In this document: positions 11,696 through 24,290 of the stretch, in pieces | Layout: every line of letters begins with the position of its first letter | Numbering within the stretch: the first letter of the stretch is position 1 | Assembly (NCBI GenBank): GCA_001970855.1 | Contig: LSSN01000019.1 | Span: 55,141-119,140 of the forward strand | Length of the DNA: 64,000 nucleotides | From: Smittium culicis | Taxonomy: Eukaryota; Kickxellomycota; Harpellomycetes; Harpellales; Legeriomycetaceae | Direction: 5' to 3' | Made by a program: the position numbers and the translations under genes | The notes under the pieces: model-generated | What the model was told of the DNA's origin: nothing | Database searches by the model: none | Seen by the model: the letters and a program-made list of their open reading frames with translations, nothing else

Positions 11696-12359
11696 AAAAA
11701 AAAAAAAAAAAACACATTCATGCACATAAGAGCTGCATCATCAAATTATTTAAATATATTCCATTAAAATTACCGAGCGCTTAAAAATAACTAATAAATA
11801 ATCTTAAGGATTGTTTAGAGTGTAACTATATTAAATAATATTTAGTATCTTTTCCCATGAAGTTAGTCATGATTAAACTTTAATAAAAAGACTTCGGTGA
11901 TTGACCTTTGTATATGAGATATTCTGAAAGAAGAGAGCGCTTTGTTGCTGTTGATGTTATAGGCCTGTATAGTCATTAATTGTAAATATTATTCGCGGAA
12001 TTTTAAAGGAATTTCGAATTTTCTGTTTTTATATTTCATTATAGAATTTTTTTTTTTGCTAAATAAAAGCAATGATGTTATTCATTAGCCTTTTTTTTTA
12101 TGTGATTTTATACTCTGTATCGCTTTACACAATAAAATGACTCTTACATATAGAGTCTCAAATATCTTGGATAAAATTAAAAATATTGCTATAATTTACT
12201 ATTTGATTCTTATTTAGCAGTCATAAAGCATGTAATCGAAAATGTAATGTTTTTTTTTTTTTTGATTTTTATTACATAAATTTAAAAGTTTAATTTATAT
12301 CATTATAAACTTCAATTTGATTTTTTAAAATAAGTTAAGATAAGTCGAGAATATTGCGA
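11696..12359. other. AT-rich intergenic region downstream of the RasGEF gene
   Basis: Starts with a poly-A tract at the gap edge and continues as AT-rich DNA with several T8-T13 runs to the RasGEF stop codon. No open frame of note. Confidence 0.6.
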
Positions 12360-15300
12360 TTACTTGAAGCCTAGCGTTTGGCTAACACTTTTTTTGCGAC
12401 TTTTAGTCTGGGCAACATTTAGGATGTTCATCTGAGCTCTAGGCTCCCTTTCTAAACTTAGATTGTATAGTTTATCATCATCATAATTTTCCTTATCCCA
12501 ATACTCTATCTGGTTAAGTATATATCTTTGCAAACCTGGAATGGCCATAGTAAAGTTCCCGCTGTATGCTATTTGATATTTCTGGATTTCCATGATAATT
12601 TGTGCTACTTTGTAGTGCTTATCAAAATTAATCAAAATATCTTTCTGTCTGATATCTATATCTTTTGAAGGACCTTTAATGTCTGACGCAATCAAGTTCT
12701 CTTTTTCTCTTTGCATTTCAAACTCTTTTTCTGATATCCCGTTAGTTCCTAACACTATTTTACGCCTTCTCATATCCGGGTTACCATCACATATAAATGT
12801 TAAATCTGTTAGATATAGCCCGAGGAATGGGAGCAAAGGAGGTGATGATTTTTTTAAAACTGCCCTATATTGATAATAATTTCTACTTGGATCTGTGGCT
12901 ATTTGCAGTTTCTTTATTATCCCCTCTGATTTCCTTGGAAGAACCTATTTTTTTAGAGGTTAGAAATAACTAGTCAATAAACTATTTTATTAAATACGGA
13001 TCATGGTTCTTTCAAAAAATAAAATAAAAAAGGCGCCAGAATAATAAACAACTGTAGCTATTTTTTTAGAATATAAAAAATACTTTATAAATGATTAAAA
13101 ACAAAGTAAATTTCTAACCTCCCAGGTTTTCTTTAGTCTCAGTATAGCTGAAGAATTCAACGCGCCTTGTATAGCCATTACTGCGTCGTAATTCTTCAAG
13201 TGTAAGCATTCTAGCCCAAGCTCCAAAAAATATTTAATTACTCTTGATCTTTTTTCTGGTGTTTTTTCATACAATATTAGCGCTGCAACCCACCGTGATA
13301 TTTGGTTGCTCCATGTACTCATTTGCTTCACGTGTAATGCTTTTGAGCCCTTTTTCTTTGAAAATTCGCCCCTTATTAATTCTATTGGTGATATATTGCA
13401 GTAACATTCGCTTTGTAAAATTGTTAATTGACTGGCAACATCCTCAGGATCTATTTGAGCGATGTGAGAAAGGTGTTTATAGGCCTCGAAAGATAGATCC
13501 ACCCCTATTGTTACTCTAAGTAATTCTGCAATATCTGAATCTTCTCTTTTACTAGCTATTTTTATTTCTTCGTGTTCTGCTAGATCATGATCATCTGGAC
13601 TATTTTTTCTGGAAGGGCTAGATATGCTACCGCTACTGTATTCGCTATCAGAACCATAAAGATCTCTACCGTCAAAGTCTACATCATTTTGAATGTATGA
13701 TGTACTTGATAATCTTTTTTCTAACTTTGATAACTCCAAGTGCGTAGTTTCTTCAACCCCTGAGTAATCTTCTTTATAAATTTCTGAGGATTCTTCAAGC
13801 TATTCATAAATTTAGGTAAAAGAATTTTTTTTAGTTGATATCTGAATTGGCTTTGTTTATAATGCATTCAATCCATTTACATATACTTTTTTTATGGTAT
13901 ATATTTAAGATTTTTATAGATTAATTCGTTTGATAAAGTAAATATTAAATACTGACCGTTTTTTCTATTCTTTCAATTGCTTTGCTACATTCTTTTGAAG
14001 GTACTATAGACTCGCTTTTTATTTCGTTAAAAAACTGTAATATTCTTGGTAAACACTCATTATCCTCTTCTTCGTACCAATAGTGCTCGAACCACTCCAA
14101 AAATATCGAAAATACTTTCATTTTTACCGGCTTTTCTTTTTTTTCGTGCCAAACCTTTTTTTGTGATTGGGATAAATTTAGAGGCTCCTCCAAGTTATAG
14201 CGCTTGATTAAAGCCTCTGTAAGCAATTTCCCTGTGGCGAATACTCTAAATGTGATCATAAATGCTCTGTTGAAATCCTCTATTTTCGTATAATATATTC
14301 ATTAATTTCAAAATTTTGTACAGATAAGTGTAAATATTAAGTGCATTGAAATTCGTAAAATAAAAATTGATGGTTTTAGACAAAAAATTTTATCTTTCTG
14401 ATAATAATATATAACCATTTAATACTTACCTCTCACTCTCCCAGGAGGCGTTAAATATTCGATTAGCGCACTCCATGTGCCCCCATTTACTTTACCTTCC
14501 ATATCAAAACTGAGGTCGAATTTTATATACTCAGGCTCTAAAAACCACTGCTTTTCTGATTTCTTTAAAAATTTTTTGATTTCAGAGTTATCAACATCGT
14601 CTCCGAATATCTTACCTATCAACTTTTCTCTTCTTCCAACTGGTGTTGACTCTTTCTCGCCCCTAATAATTACTTCAGAATGACTTCTGCTTTGATTAAT
14701 TTTTATAGAATCAGAATCTGCACCTAAAGTGGATTGGTTTGACTTTCTGTTGAAAAATGGGACGCTAAATTTCCTCTTTTCTTCGCTTGCTTCACCATCA
14801 GAATTATCATTAATTGAGCTTGCACTGAGGAGCCTGTTCTTTTTTTCTATCTTTTTTTTTTTTTTCTCTTTTCTACTTTGCCCCTTTTCCGTGCTAAACA
14901 GTTCTTTAATATAACTAAGTCCAAACGAGCTATTGTCTGAAACCTCTGATTTTTCTTGATCGCTTGATTCAATATCGCCGTTGGAATCATGTTCTTCTTT
15001 GCCGTTGTCTTTATTGCTGTATGTAGTTTCTTTTGAACCGTTTTTCAAACTTTTCTTACTATCAGAATCTAACTGTTGTGGAGAATCTTCATGATCACCA
15101 ACATCCGTTTTTTCGTTATCATCGGCTGATTGCTTTCTTCTATTTACTTTCCCTAGCCTTTTTACCTTTCTTTTGACTGAGCCGAGATTTTTTACATTAG
15201 AAGAATCTTCGCTTAAACTGTCATAACCAGTAAATTTTTTTAGAGACTTATTTTTCTTTTTGAACCCTTTATCTAGACTAAAACTATGTATACTAGATGC

Positions 15301-15594
15301 AGAGGAAAATGACTCACTGCAACTAGAATCATAGTTTTCTGAATCTACGCTGCTGTTAAATGAATCACTGTTATCGGAAAATAATGCTGTTGCGTTCGAA
15401 CTCTTTCTACGGCCATTTTTTTTTATTTCTCCGTTAATTAAGAGCTTTGGAATATTCTTTTCTGGCGACTTAATATGATCACTAGAATCGATCTTTTCGA
15501 TATCACTATCTATTTCATCTTCTTTTTCGGGTGTAAAAAGGTTAGTTGGCGTTTTCTTTACTGTATCTTTCGATTTTCCCCTAAAATATAGCAT
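12360..15594 (-). CDS. Ras guanine-nucleotide exchange factor (REM + CDC25 domains), 4 exons
   Basis: Exons 15594-14430, 14279-13957, 13799-13119 and 12944-12360 join to 917 residues. The first ~365 residues are Ser/Lys/Asp-rich and probably disordered. The REM (Ras exchanger motif) domain follows, from about 366 (GGTWSALIEYLTPPG) across the first junction (GRVR/EDFNRAFMITFRVFATG). The CDC25 catalytic domain spans exons 3 and 4: IAELLRVTIGVDLSFE, FSKKKGSKALHVKQM, SRWVAALILYEKTPEKRSRV, the block AVMAIQGALNSSAILRLKKTWE/VLPRK, then SSPPLLPFLGLYLTDLTF and NFDKHYKVAQIIMEIQKYQ. It should activate a Ras-family GTPase by GDP release, probably at a membrane. No SH3 domain is visible, unlike yeast Cdc25. 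The target (Ras1- or Rap/Bud1-type) cannot be assigned. A GTCAGT donor ends exon 2. Confidence 0.92.
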
Positions 15595-16902
15595 TGTACT
15601 CTCTAGTCTTATTTACAATTCAAATGATACAATAGAGAGATTTTCCTTAATTTTACTATGATATCAATCGATAATTTGTTATAAAAAGTATAAAGGTGTA
15701 TTTTTGGATTATTTTTTTCTTTTTACTGTTAATTGTTATATATTGCTGTAAATTCTTTTTTTTAAAAAAAAATTGATATCTCTATAATTGTTGCTAATTA
15801 TATCTGGCCAAAATATGCTTAATAAAGGGTATTAAATAGTGTTAATGTAGATAATATATAAATACCATTATATTTATCTACAAAAAAGTGAACCGCTTGT
15901 ATATTTTATTTTGGGAATATTGGTGTTTAGTTTAATTATACTAATAATTTTGAATTGAATAATATTAAGTAAGTGAAAATTAAAAAATAAACTGCTTATA
16001 GTGTATATACATTTACTTTTAGGAAAGGAAATAAAAAATTTGGTATATTATGCTATTAAAAGATTTATTTTTTTCAAATATTGGTAAAATTTTATCATAT
16101 CTCAAACTAATTAGTTAGTGTGTATTTTTTCTCTAAAAAAGTATAAAGGAATTCCAAAAAAAAAAAAAAAAAGTAAATATTTTATCTCTTTTTTTATTGG
16201 ATAGTATAAAAAATTTTGTTTCCTAAATTATATTTATCTGCCATAAAGTTTATACATTTTATGCTGAAATAACGGTATTTGAACTTTTTACTTGCAGAAC
16301 TCAATTATAAAGAAAAAAAAGTGTAGTATAAACTCTATATTATGTGTAAAGTTTAATAAAATTTGTACTTATTTTATTTGCATTGATATATTGTCATTAA
16401 ACTCTTTTATGATTGGGTGTGAGCCTTTTTGTTTGCGATTTTTACATCTAGAATATAAATTGCTTAGCTATTATTCTCTCTCCTTCGTTCACTATTGATC
16501 AACGTGTTCTTATTTATTCTGGAATACTTATGCATAAACATTTATAACCTTAGCAACCTCTAATGCAAAAAATAAAAAATACTATCAAATGAAATTATTT
16601 TTAACTGCAACATTGTAACTTCGTTTTTTGAAGTGTTATGATAAATATCTTATTTGTCAACTCGAACGTAAAATTTCAATAGCAGTTACATAAAAATAAC
16701 GCTATCCATGCATGATTGGTTTGGTAAACTATAAATTCAATTCGATAACTTTTTTGTAAATTTTAGCTAGCTCTCATTTTTTTTAATAGCGCTTTATAAG
16801 GCGTGATATGTATACATATATATATATACAGACGAGTCTCTCTAGGAGCATGATTTTTACTATAAAAAATTGCGTATTCATCAGCTTTATTTAAATTTTT
16901 AA

Positions 16903-17089
16903 CCCTTTCCTGCCCAAAAGTTGTAAAAAAAATGAATATATCGTTTTGTTTATGATTTAGGTGTAAAATTTTCATTTGCTGCTATTATACAAAATACCAG
17001 TAACTATATGAGCCTCGGAATAAATTATATTAATTGAACTTGGTTGGTTATATTTGATAGACCAAAAAATTCCAATATCCGCAAAAGTG
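16903..17089 (-). mobile_element. piggyBac-type MITE, copy A (degenerate)
   Basis: It is flanked by TTAA at 16899-16902 and 17090-17093. The left end reads CCCTTTCCTGCCC; the right end is decayed (GCAAAAGTG). The interior matches copy B in the same orientation (TTTATGATTTA, CTCGGAATAAATTA, TTGGTTGGTTATATTTGATAGA). It is written as minus because copies D and E define the forward order. Confidence 0.7.
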
Positions 17090-17150
17090 TTAAAAAATTT
17101 TTGACTTTGAAGAAAAAAATTAAGACCTATTTATTTTTTAATAATTTTAA

Positions 17151-17339
17151 CCCTTTCCCGCCCATCGCTCTTTGGAAAAAATAATTAATTGATTCGTTTA
17201 TGATTTATAATTAAAAGTGTTATTTTTTGATATTCTAAAATATACCAACTATTGATTGATTCTCGGAATTAAATTATCTTTATTTTATTGAGTTGGCTAA
17301 ATTTTGTAGATCAAAAACAGTCTACCGTGCATGAAATGA
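17151..17339 (-). mobile_element. piggyBac-type MITE, copy B
   Basis: TTAA at 17147-17150, then terminal repeat CCCTTTCCCGCCCATCGCTC. The right end reads GACTGTTTTTGATC and CGGTAGAC on the reverse strand, matching the left arms of copies D and E. Its decayed right terminus abuts copy C, with CTGA at 17340-17343 in place of TTAA. Confidence 0.72.
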
Positions 17340-17343
17340 CTGA

Positions 17344-17533
17344 CCCTTTCAAAGGCGGTAATCTATTTTTGATCCTCTAAATATATCCAATTATGTTCAG
17401 TTAAAATATTTTAATTTCGAGACCTTATTAATTATTGGTTTATTGTATTAAAACAACAAATAATAAATTTGCTTCTAAACTATAAACGAATCATAAATTT
17501 GATTTTTTTTAAAGGGTGTTGATCAGGAAAGTG
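17344..17533 (+). mobile_element. piggyBac-type MITE, copy C (degenerate)
   Basis: It begins CCCTTTCAAAGGCGGTAATC directly after copy B and ends GTTGATCAGGAAAGTG before TTAA (17534-17537). The interior (TATTTTTGATC, ATCCAATTATGTTC, TATAAACGAATCATAAATTT) matches copy D. It lies head to head with copy B. Confidence 0.68.
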
Positions 17534-18022
17534 TTAAATTATTAGCATGTGTTTATTTGGTTAGAGATCGTGTGATGGACTAAAAAAATTAAATGCGTAC
17601 ATTTAGAAAAAAAATATCCTAGATCACTAAATAAATAATTATACACCTTAAAATATGATATATTTTTGTATTTACACTCTGGAATTTATAATTTATAAAG
17701 CTTTTATTAGTTAAAGTGGATTTAAAAAAATCATTATTTATAAATATAACATAAAAATATTGAAATCACAACTCTGTGTGATAAAATAATACACTATTAT
17801 AATACCATTTAATATTTCTAGAAAATAAAGGTTGAAACAGATTGTATAAACATTGCTAACAATAATCACATGTGAATATCTTGATATAATTTTAAATTTT
17901 TCAGGTTTTTAAAAATTATCGAATACTTATTATCAGTATTACAATAATTGACTATTCCATAATTGCTACAGTCTGCGAAAAACGCATTCGAATATTTTTT
18001 TGTTTATTTAATGATTTTTTAA

Positions 18023-18210
18023 CTCTTTCGCGCGCGGCAGACTATTTTTGATCTACAAAATATAACCAACTATGCTCTGTTAAAATTCATTAATTCAGAG
18101 ATCTTAGGAATTATTGTTTTATTGAAAATTTAAAACAAATAATAAATTTGCTTAAATAGCATAAACGAATTAATATACTCGATTTTATAAGAGCGCTGGA
18201 CGGGAAAGAT
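18023..18210 (+). mobile_element. piggyBac-type MITE, copy D
   Basis: TTAA flanks at 18019-18022 and 18211-18214. Ends CTCTTTCGCGCGCGGCAGAC and GCTGGACGGGAAAGAT. Interior shares TATTTTTGATCTACAAAATA and CATAAACGAATTAATA with the other copies. 188 bp, no coding capacity. Confidence 0.72.
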
Positions 18211-18547
18211 TTAAAACTAAACCTATTAACTTCAAACTGTATACAATTAACAATCAATTGTTCAACGCTTCGAATAAAATAAAATGACCAAATAATTAGT
18301 GATTACTAATTAATATTCTTATTTTCATAAAATATGTAAGTGAATAATTAAAAAAATTAAAATAAATTTTTGTCTTATTAGAAAATTTATCAATGAAACT
18401 TAATATTTCAATATAGCTTTAATCTTATCTGACATTTATTTCACGAGATTGAATCGAGAATAACTGGATAAATTATTACACTTTGCCTCGAATATTTTTT
18501 TTAATTCATCAAAGTTTTTTTTTTTTTTTCAGATTGTAATAATAGCT

Positions 18548-19025
18548 TTATCTTCTTTTATCTGTTGTCCAATGAATTAAAATTGGATTGAGACTTGGAG
18601 ACTTCAGTGGCCAAACAAGCGTATCAAAAAAAAATTTCCAAGAATTAAATTTTTCTTCTGAAATTTCTGGACCTAGCGTTATCTTTTGAAGAATTAATAA
18701 ATTTGTATACAGATTTTTATTATCGATTGCACTTTTTAGTTCCTTATAAAATATACTAACGTAAATTGAAAATTAATAAATCAAATCATTTTTCCATTGA
18801 GCTCAACTTCAAATGATCTAAAAAATCTATTTAAAATTAATCATTTACCTTTTTTCTGAAATTTCAATTTTATTTTTTGTCTTTAAAGATATGTAAAACT
18901 TCGATACCAAGCCCATCCGTTTCCATGTTTCGGAAATTGAGTAATAGTTTTATCTTTTGATCACAGAAAAATTTCCAATCATCAAACTTTCGAATTTTAT
19001 GTTTTTTAGAAAAAATCGATTGTTT
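18548..19025 (-). pseudogene. Tc1/mariner-type DDE transposase relic
   Basis: On the minus strand, pieces of a Tc1/mariner transposase can be read in order. First comes FSKKHK...DDWKFFCD, corresponding to the usual FAKKHxDWTxDDWKxVIFSDE with the first catalytic Asp kept and the following Glu changed. About 90 codons later comes LILQ...SEEKFNSWKFFFDTLVWP, matching the FxQDNAPxHxxxxVxxWF...WP region with the second Asp lost. Last come LKSPSLNPI and HWTTDKRR-stop, matching SPDLNPIENLWxxLKRR with the third acidic residue lost. Frame changes and stops lie between the blocks, so it is dead. No terminal inverted repeats were identified. Confidence 0.75.
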
Positions 19026-19329
19026 AGAAATATTTTATTTTGAGATAATCTGTCTAAATTTTATTTTTCCAGATTTAAAGACATAATGTGTAAAGATTTA
19101 TCACACTATATGTATAATAATGAAAATACTAAAACTGGTTTATGTATACCTTTGAACTTATCAAAGAAATTTTTTTGTTTTGATATTATACTCGATTTTA
19201 TGCTTTGTAACATAATCGGTGATCATTGACTTGGACAACCTTTTTATAGGACAAAGTTTTTTGTATTGGCATATTATAATCTTACTAACTGTGGAAATAG
19301 TAACATGTATTTTATCTTCCGCTTCCCTA

Positions 19330-19640
19330 TAATCCTAAAAAAAATCCCAATATAGCTCTCAAGACTGGTTTAATAGGGAACTAGGATAAGGGGGTGTAAG
19401 GCTAGGAAATAGTGTTTTATTATAGATGAAATACTAAGACTATACGAATAAATGACTAGGGATGGATAAAAGTTGTTGAGTAGCATAACCTTTCCTGAGG
19501 GGGATTATGCTATCTATATATATATATAATTATCACAGAGAGGAATCTCTGATGATGGTAGATATATATGGCCAATGAGATTCGTATGGTAAGAAGATCT
19601 TCGGTTGGTGGATAGAGGCCCTGCGATAGATCCATTACAA
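19330..19640. other. Less AT-rich island with two hairpins
   Basis: Within the desert this patch has GGGGG runs and two short perfect stems: AGCATAA with TTATGCT (19482-19511, 16-base loop) and CAGAGA with TCTCTG (19536-19551, 4-base loop GGAA), separated by a TA repeat. It could be a decayed terminal repeat of a retroelement or a non-coding RNA gene. I cannot classify it. Confidence 0.35.
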
Positions 19641-22600
19641 ATTAGATTATGACAATAGCACACTGTTAAGTTTTTTATAATATGATATTTTTTAAAAAAT
19701 TTCAAAAATTATAAATTTTTTATTTAGCAACTTTAACTTATTTAGTTTCAGCGTGTAAATTTTATAACCTGGTAGAATTAAATTGACAAAGCTATATAAA
19801 ATTTTAATTTATAACATCAACTAATTTTTATACTATCATTATTAATTCAAATCTGATGAATATAATAACTCAAATTTATAAATAGTTATGAATTTTAAAA
19901 CAACGTTAAAAATCTAAGTTGAAATATGTATTTTTGGAAAATTAAATTTAAAAAAAAACAAACAAGAAAAAAAAATATTTGATATATTTTTTCAGATTAT
20001 AAAAATAATCTATGATTTAAATTTTATATTTTAAATAAGCTACTTTGATATATTTTTTTATTGAATATTTATTCGAACAATAAAGATTATTGGCATAAAT
20101 ATTAATAAAATGCTTTTAATAGGATCAATATATTCTATATTACATGTTAATAAGATCATCAGCTTTTAGAAAATTGGAATTATTATTTGATATTATACAG
20201 ATTATATATCCATAAATATATTAAGGGTAAATCGGTTAAATAAATTATTGGAAACTATATATTAATTTTATGTATCTTTTATTAATAAAATATTCACAAT
20301 TAATATAATTTGTAAAAAAAATTTGAATATTCTTAGTATAAAAGTAGTAGCTCTCTAAAAAATAATTAAATTCGTAAAAATTCTAATAATGAATCATTTA
20401 TGTTTACTATTTTTTTTAAATAATTTTTCACAATCTTTAACTGATTTCGATTAAAACTTGCAAATAATTTATTTAATTTAAAATATAAAAAAATTAGAAA
20501 TAGGCAATAATTATATAAAATTTTAACCTTTTTAAAATAAGTTTTCTTGAATGTGTGTATTTCAATATTAAAATGATAATTGTGAAAACAAGTACTAAAC
20601 TAGCCAATTTTAAAATAAAATCAAACACTATGTATCAATTTAAAAAGCTTTTTTATATTTATTTGTTGTTATCGTATCTATAATTAATTGTCATTAAAAA
20701 ATTTAAATAGTCGCATTTTTTATTGAAATTTTATTTAATTTCAACACTAATAGCATTTAATATCTATTTTTATTATATTTAAAACTAATCTTTAAATAGT
20801 AGACAAATTTCAAGATAATTTCTCCACGAAAAAAAATTAGATAATTATTTAATAAGGTCTTGATTTCGATATTAGTGGTATTTATTTAGATAAAAATATA
20901 CTAATAAATTATTTTACTGATCGTGATTTTTACTCTTAATAAATATCAAATGCAATAAAAATATTTTAATTGGTCTAAATTAAATATATTAAGTATGATT
21001 TTATTTTTTATACCCTACTTAAGATTTAAATCCTAAAGCATTTATTTTGAAAATAAATTATGCTATTTACACAATTAGAAATTATGATATTAATTAAATA
21101 CAATATCAAGTATAAAATGTAGTTTTATTTAGTAAAATAACACTAAACCTCGATTAAAGTATTAATGTGATTACAATTCTAATTAACCGATAGCTATATT
21201 TACAGGATTTTTTACAGTAAAAAAAATTGCATATAATTATAATTTTTTCTATATTTTTAATAAAATTTCGCCAAATGTATTAATTTCATTTATCTCAATT
21301 TAAGTATTTTACTCTTTTTATTTATTAACCATCATAAAAAATGGAAAAATATAAACATAATAAAACAAATTCAAAACACACAAATTGAAAAAATTTAATA
21401 ATATAAGCCAGTTATATTTTTTATAATATAATTTATATCCGCAAAAATTTAAAAAATATAACTCTAAAGTTAAAAAATTATGAATTTTTAAATTATTTAA
21501 GTAATTTTAAGAATTGAAATCTCTAATTTAAAATTAAATCAACTATTAAAAAAACATTTAAATCTTTTCGATATTTATTTATATAGCTTATATAATTATA
21601 TGAAAATGTTTCTCAATTATTAACAAGTGTTGAAAAATAGTATGAATTTTATATTTTTAATTCTTAGTTTTCAATTTTGTAATATTTATTTTTATATAAT
21701 ATAACTTTTAATTATATAATATTTTATAGTTTAGCAACTTTTAAATAAACAAACGTACTCAAAAATTTTTATATGAGCTGAATTGAGCTTTAATAGATTA
21801 AAAATCCGTATCTATATACAAAATTTAACTAACTGAAAAACCTCTTTCATAATTATTGATTTTATTTATTTGATTATAAATCTCAATTTTTTTTAAAAAA
21901 TCTGATTTAAGATATTATATAATTTTAAAATATACAAAATTTCAAATTATAAATATAAAATATTGTTAAAGACTATATTTTGAAATAAATATAAAACCTA
22001 TTGAAACACTTTATTTTATTTTAGAATTGTTAATTTTTCGTATAAAAAAATTCTACTAGATATTTATATATAGTTAATAATAATTAGTTAATAAAATTGA
22101 AACCATGTATATAAAAAATGTTTTAATAAGCCATAAATTGTTCAGAAAAAAATTTTTTAGTTAATTTTGGAAGTTATTTTGTTGTTTAGAATAACAAAAA
22201 TTCATGAAATTTTATAACTTCTCAATGAAGAAAATACTTAAATGGATACAGCTTATTTTTTAAAAAAATTTATCTTATTAGTCTCTATAATTTTTCATAA
22301 CTGTATATAAATCTAGGATATAATTTTTAATAAAATTTATTGAATTATGCTATTAATTTGCATTTAAATTATTATTCTTATAGTTTAAGATATAGTTTAT
22401 ATTTTGGGTTTAATTTTTCTCTAGAATATTAGTTTATAAAAATTATTTTTATAAAAAAAATATATTTTAAATAATAGTTTATTTGATTAAAAATAAATTA
22501 GTTTATTAAATAATTATATTAAATTACAGAAAATATATAAAAAATAATATTTAAAAATTTATCCAGATTATTTTTCATTGAAATAAGCATTATTTTTTTA

Positions 22601-24171
22601 CTGTAAAATTTGAACTAATTTTAACTTTATGTTTTTTTTACTGAAAACTAAAATAAATAAAAAAAACTCTTAAATGAAATATTAATTACTAATAAATACA
22701 AAAATAAAATTCAAACTGAGAACAGTACTGGAATATGCTCATAATAATTAAAATTAATAGTTATATGAAAATATATTCGACTTTTTTATGAATATAATTA
22801 TTGTATTTTTATTGAGTTTTTATTATAATATTCAATTTTTTTAAAAAAATATGCCTGTTTAATTTAAAAATAAATAAAGATATACCAAAATATAATTCTA
22901 GTTTTCTGCAAAAATTATCATATTTATAATATTGATTACAAAAACTAAAAACAGCCTAATTTATAAATTGTAACTTTTTTTTTTGGATATTTATAAAAAC
23001 TAAATCCAATCAGGATAATATAATTATAAAAATAATAATAATTTCGCGATTAATATTTTGGTTTATTAGACAATTTGAATTAAAATTTTTATTATTTAAA
23101 ATTTATTAATATTTTCTGGAATAAAAACATTTGAAACTACTAATTGATAAAATTAATAATATCAAGTTATTAACATACGTAAATAATCTTTTTAAATGTA
23201 ACACTAATAAATAATTTTTTAAAAAAACAATCACAATTCTTGTATTTTTACCATAACATTGGTATTTTAAAATTTTTAAAAAATATTCATTATCTATCAT
23301 TATTTAAGTATAATTTTCTACATTAATTCATAATTAGTTTAAATTATTTATAACAAAATAAGATATTTAATAAATATAGAATTTATAATAGAATACCGGT
23401 AAGTGTCGTTATAAAAATTTTGTAATAGTAATTTAATTTTTGTATTGTAATATAATAATTATGGCCCATTGATAAATAATATAAAATTATATATCACTAG
23501 ATTAATATGTAGAACATGAAAAGTATAGAATAAGGGATTAGAAATAATCTTTTAAAAAAATAATTAGGAAAATATATATGTTAAATTTATATACGAGACC
23601 TTGTGGATAAAACAAAAAAGACATTAAATTTTAAATCTGTATGCTCTTATTAAAAAAAAAGACAATATTATGGAATGGTTTGAGATTATTAAATTGATTA
23701 AAATTTAACTGGAATATTTGTAATTAATATCTATATAATATTAAAAAACACCTCTATAATATCTAAATTTCTAACCGACAGTTTGTAGAACATCAATATA
23801 TCAAATTTAAGTTAATTATACTTAAAATTATAGCAATATAAAAATAAATAATCGACTACTATTTTTAAAAAAAAAAAAGTAAAATGAATACAAAAGTATA
23901 AATATCCATATTATTTTGAAAATTTGAGAAAAAATTCTGGACTTTAAATAAAGGAATTCATTAATAATTGATTATCTAGTCAAAAAATTAATAAATTTAC
24001 GAATTATATTAAACATCGTTATTACAACGTATAAAATTATAAGATATTTAATATAAACTCAACGAAGCTTAATTTTATTTTATTCAGTTTAACTTAACAT
24101 ATAACCGTTTATATTTACCACAACCCAAGAAAACTCAAAATATAAATTATCAGAAAAATTATATTTATTTT

Positions 24172-24290
24172 GACTAAAGAAAGAGTTAAAAAAGAACTCT
24201 CTGATTCTTCCAAAGCATCCGAAGAGACTGATAGTTCGAAGGAGTATATATTTTCACAATGAAATCCGTCTCCGTAAAAAGAGAATCCTC
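24172..24290 (+). pseudogene. Coding-like fragment in the AT desert
   Basis: A short frame from ACTAAAGAAAGAG reads TKERVKKELSDSSKASEETD and ends at a TGA near 24262. A second piece in another frame starts ATGAAATCCGTC (MKSVSVKRESS). Codon-like use of TCC, GAG, TCG and CTC is absent for several kb on either side. It looks like a leftover of a Ser/Glu/Lys-rich gene; family unknown. Confidence 0.25.

Noticed and set aside
11092..11784. Several long frames across the run of Ns
   Set aside because: They are open only because N is translated as X; flanks are poly-A/poly-T.
16763..16975. 70-residue minus-strand frame
   Set aside because: It overlaps the end of MITE copy A and TA repeats; no coding signal.
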